A DNA stretch of 64,000 nucleotides from Persicitalea sp963716085. Lineage in GTDB: Bacteria; Bacteroidota; Bacteroidia; Cytophagales; Spirosomataceae. Shown here piece by piece: positions 61,339-64,000 of the stretch. Each line of letters starts with the position of its first letter. The first letter of the stretch is position 1. The stretch lies in the NCBI GenBank assembly GCA_963716085.1, contig OY970288.1, forward strand, positions 5,952,001 through 6,016,000. The letters are read 5' to 3'. The position numbers were made by a program, and so were the translations under genes. The notes beneath the pieces are model-generated. The model had not been told where the DNA came from, did no database searches, and saw nothing but the letters and a program-made list of their open reading frames with translations.

Positions 61339-62427
61339 ATGAAAGTTCTGCTTCTTCGCGACCGTTTCTCCCACATGGGAAAGCACAGCGGCTACGACCA
61401 GTTGAGTGAGGCGTTGTTTCAAGCTGGCGCTCACGAGTACAGCTCTATCTGGCGGCCTTCGAAGCCGCGATTCCCTCGCATACTTGGCAAGATTAGAAAC
61501 CGCTACCGCGATACAATGTTTCCGACTATGTTTTACGGCCAGTCGAGTTTGCAACATGAGCTTACCGCAGCGTGGGAGACTTACCGAAGACGCAAGGATG
61601 TCATTCACGTATTGTACCTGGAAGACACGCTGGGGCTTTTGCCGGAGCTACGCCGACGTTTTTTCGATAAGGTAAAATTGGTAGCAACCGCTCATCAACC
61701 GCCCTCCTGGTGGAAAATCAACCGGCTGGAACCCTATTGGCTGGATGCGCTAGATGCGCTTATAGTCCTCGATTCTGCTTCCAAGGAGTTTATGACTAAG
61801 TACTTGGCGGCAGAGAAAATACACATTATACCTCATGGTGTGGACACGCGTTTTTTCAGTCCGCAACCAGGCACCGTAGCGTCTGAACCCAAAAGGTGCC
61901 TGTTTGTGGGTCAGTGGCTCCGTGATTTCGGTGCCTTCGAGCGCATCGTGGATCAACTGTCTGAGGCAGTGCCCCAAATTCAGTTCGACATGGTCTGTAG
62001 GCACAATGCTACTGATGTTCAAAATCCACGCATGATGCGCCTGGCTCGAAACCCGAACGTTCGTTTTCACGCAAAGTTGACCGACAACCAATTGCTGGAA
62101 TGCTATCGTAAAGCTTCCCTCCTTGTTCTACCCTTGCTGGATAGCACGGCCAACAACGCCATTCTGGAAGCAATGGCGACGGGAACTCCGATACTCACCA
62201 CCGCAGTAGGCGGAGTCCCCGACTACCTGCCCCACGACTATAAAATGTATGTCGGACAAGGCAAACAGGAGATATGCCCGGAGGCTTTGAATTATTTAGA
62301 AAACTGCCCCGCTGAAAAAAAGATAATTGGAAAAGCACTGAGGGAGAAAGCCGAAGGACAGTTCGACTGGACTATCATCGCCAATCGAACCGCCGAGCTG
62401 TACCGAAAATTGACACTTGACTCATGA
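61339..62427 (+). CDS. Glycosyltransferase family 4-like protein
   Basis: A 362-residue GT-B enzyme. ATG at 61339 (MKVLLLRDRFSHMGKHSGYDQL) is 14 bp after the previous stop; a longer frame from 61246 overlaps that gene and is not credible. The C-domain has KRCLFVGQWLRDFGAFERIV and LLVLPLLDSTANNAILEAMATGTPILTTAVGGVPDYL, the EAMATGTPI donor motif. Donor unknown. Confidence 0.88.
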   Translation: MKVLLLRDRFSHMGKHSGYDQLSEALFQAGAHEYSSIWRPSKPRFPRILGKIRNRYRDTMFPTMFYGQSSLQHELTAAWETYRRRKDVIHVLYLEDTLGLLPELRRRFFDKVKLVATAHQPPSWWKINRLEPYWLDALDALIVLDSASKEFMTKYLAAEKIHIIPHGVDTRFFSPQPGTVASEPKRCLFVGQWLRDFGAFERIVDQLSEAVPQIQFDMVCRHNATDVQNPRMMRLARNPNVRFHAKLTDNQLLECYRKASLLVLPLLDSTANNAILEAMATGTPILTTAVGGVPDYLPHDYKMYVGQGKQEICPEALNYLENCPAEKKIIGKALREKAEGQFDWTIIANRTAELYRKLTLDS

Positions 62428-63623
62428 ATATTCTGTTGGTAATTCCTTCTCTGGCTATCGGCGGGGCAGAGGTTTTTGTGGTTAGGTTGGCTAACGGGTT
62501 GTCCCGACGTGGGCACCAGGTTTATCTTCTACATTTCAATTCAAATGGTGCTTCAAAGCATATTGTTGAGAGAGTCTCAGACCAAGTAAAAGTGATGGCA
62601 CTGAACCACCGGCTCTCCCTCTTACAAACTATATGGTGGAAGTTGTTATACACTGTGACGAATTGGAATACAGACTTGCGGCGGAAAATTTCATTTGAAA
62701 GAAAAAAAATTCAGGCAAATGGCCTCGCTGCTTTTTTGGAGAACTTTTGCCAAGAGAAGGATATTGACGTAATTAACTCGCATCTTGTAGTAGCCGATTG
62801 GTCTGTGGCTAAATATTTCAGAAAAAAAATGAGGCGACAAAAGTTCGTGATTTCAATGCACGGCTGTTACAATCATTTGGGGAACATTGTAAATTCATCT
62901 AAAAAAAAGCTGAGTATTGATGAACAAAAAGCGTTGGAAACAGCAGACCACATAATACTGCTTACTCCGAAAAATGCTGCTCCACTAGGGAGAGTTACTC
63001 TCAAAAACGATCCGATTTTTATACCTCTGGGCTTTGAGAATAGTGAGGCATCCAAAGATAGTCAGGCTTTCGATGCAGAAGAAAATTTGATTTTTGGACT
63101 TGTAGCCAGAGCGGAACCGGAAAAGGGCTGGAAGCAGGCTATCGTAGCTACCAGAGAGCTGAACGGAGAAGGTATTTCCTGTCGGTTGGTATTAGTCGGT
63201 GACGGCCAATATCGCACAGAAATGCAGCAACAGTTTGGAGACCTACCCTATCTACATTTCGTTGGAGCCTCTTCACAGGTCCTTGACTGGGTAAGGCAAT
63301 TCGATGTGGGCCTTTTTCCATCATACGGTGAATATGAAAGCTACCCCAATACTGTCATTGAGTATTTAGCTTGTGGTAAACCCGTGATCGGAACAAATCT
63401 CGGCGAGGTAAAAAACATGATGAGTGCACCGGATGGGCGCATAGCTGGTATGCTTCTACATTACACACCTGAAGGTACCTCTGTCCAGGAATTGGCTAAA
63501 TGTATGAGGCATTATGCAGAAAATCCTCATTTATTGACGGAACATAGTTTGGTAGCGGGTGAAGCTTTTCAGAAGTTTGATATGGACCTTTGCCTGGATG
63601 CTTACGAAGCAGCATATAAATGA
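62424..63623 (+). CDS. Glycosyltransferase family 4
   Basis: A 399-residue GT-B glycosyltransferase (MNILLVIPSLAIGGAEVFVVRLANGLSRRGHQ) with a C-domain FGLVARAEPEKGWKQAI and FPSYGEYESYPNTVIEYLACGKPVIGTNLGEV. Overlaps both neighbours in ATGA. It is more AT-rich than the upstream transferases, as is common for serotype-specific genes. Confidence 0.9.
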   Translation: MNILLVIPSLAIGGAEVFVVRLANGLSRRGHQVYLLHFNSNGASKHIVERVSDQVKVMALNHRLSLLQTIWWKLLYTVTNWNTDLRRKISFERKKIQANGLAAFLENFCQEKDIDVINSHLVVADWSVAKYFRKKMRRQKFVISMHGCYNHLGNIVNSSKKKLSIDEQKALETADHIILLTPKNAAPLGRVTLKNDPIFIPLGFENSEASKDSQAFDAEENLIFGLVARAEPEKGWKQAIVATRELNGEGISCRLVLVGDGQYRTEMQQQFGDLPYLHFVGASSQVLDWVRQFDVGLFPSYGEYESYPNTVIEYLACGKPVIGTNLGEVKNMMSAPDGRIAGMLLHYTPEGTSVQELAKCMRHYAENPHLLTEHSLVAGEAFQKFDMDLCLDAYEAAYK

Positions 63624-64000
63624 AGAACATCGACCATCCTGCTTCGCCCCTAGTGTCGGTACTGATGCCTGCATATAACGCGGAGCTGTATATCACGCAG
63701 TCGATTGCATCTCAACTTGCCCAAACCTATGAAAACTGGGAACTGCTCGTGGCAGATGATGGCTCTACTGATAGTACCCGCCAACTGATTGACCATTTTA
63801 AGGATTATCGCATCAAGCGGTTTCATCAGTCAGTTAATCGAGGTTATCTGAAAACTTGGAACCACTTGTTATCGAAAGCTGGTGGGCATTATATAACCTT
63901 TCTTGACGCGGATGACTATATCCACCAAGATCGAACGAAATTTTTAGCGGATTTTCTGAATGAAAACCCAGAAGTGGACTTGTGCGGAACGAGCATCGCA
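63620..64000 (+). CDS. Glycosyltransferase family 2 (truncated by window end)
   Basis: The first 127 residues are present: MKNIDHPASPLVSVLMPAYNAELYITQSI, then LLVADDGSTDSTRQLI and ITFLDADDYIHQDR, the GT-A nucleotide-binding and DXD-type motifs of GT2 enzymes. Starts inside the previous stop (ATGA). The gene continues beyond the window. Confidence 0.92.
   Translation, partial: MKNIDHPASPLVSVLMPAYNAELYITQSIASQLAQTYENWELLVADDGSTDSTRQLIDHFKDYRIKRFHQSVNRGYLKTWNHLLSKAGGHYITFLDADDYIHQDRTKFLADFLNENPEVDLCGTSIA

Overview
The window looks like chromosomal DNA of a Gram-negative Bacteroidota, most likely a Cytophagales/Spirosomataceae-type bacterium. The reasons are the protein families (a Bacteroidota-type arginine decarboxylase, a TonB receptor, many exported lipoproteins, a sulfatase, a heparinase-like lyase, the glycine dehydrogenase GcvP), the rarity of Shine-Dalgarno sites, candidate TAnnTTTG promoters, and a GC-balanced core with AT-rich islands. 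The assignment is by family recognition only; no database was searched.

Layout. 1-6.4 kb: the end of a helicase and a 1403-residue Eco57I-like methylase with a C-terminal AlbA_2 domain, probably a restriction/defence pair. 6.4-11 kb: a frameshifted sulfatase, an MFS carrier with a tiny lipoprotein gene, and arginine decarboxylase. 11.5-19 kb: TetR-TolC-adaptor-RND efflux operon, convergent with a MarR gene. 19-34 kb: housekeeping and envelope genes (methyltransferase, GmhA-like isomerase, GDSL lipoprotein, PhoR-like kinase, DksA-like protein, haem-type TonB receptor, M14 peptidase, RluA synthase, two DUF4190-like proteins, iodotyrosine-deiodinase-like flavoprotein, HemJ-like protein, tRNA-Leu(CAG), beta-CASP nuclease, Hpt). 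34-42.7 kb: EndoIII-like glycosylase, a HipBA relic, RtcB-like ligase, metallophosphoesterase and gcvP.

42.7-51.4 kb is an accessory island attached to the 3' end of gcvP. Four extra partial copies of the gcvP tail (104-167 bp), all in the same orientation, separate five blocks of cargo. The first four hold small, partly decayed toxin-antitoxin-like modules and a retropepsin-like pair. The fifth holds a very AT-rich four-gene operon: 5-cytosine DNA methyltransferase, HD phosphohydrolase, ORC/STAND-like AAA ATPase and a protein I do not recognise. All five gcvP tails share a 22-bp stretch with no differences although their flanks have diverged, which suggests a recombination core. This island and its terminal operon are the best candidates for an undescribed system.

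51.4-57.3 kb: repeat-rich spacer, a DUF3140-like protein, a TPR protein, a small acetyltransferase, a Tat-exported epimerase-like protein and a heparinase II/III-like lyase. 57.4-64 kb: a surface polysaccharide cluster (Wzt-like ATPase, two methyltransferases, four glycosyltransferases, the last cut by the window end), packed with ATGA overlaps.

A second theme is a recurrent intergenic structure. At least six spacers contain two arms built from degenerate 7- or 8-bp tandem units, with the second arm the reverse complement of the first. The unit sequence differs from locus to locus. One arm has become the C-terminal coding sequence of hpt.
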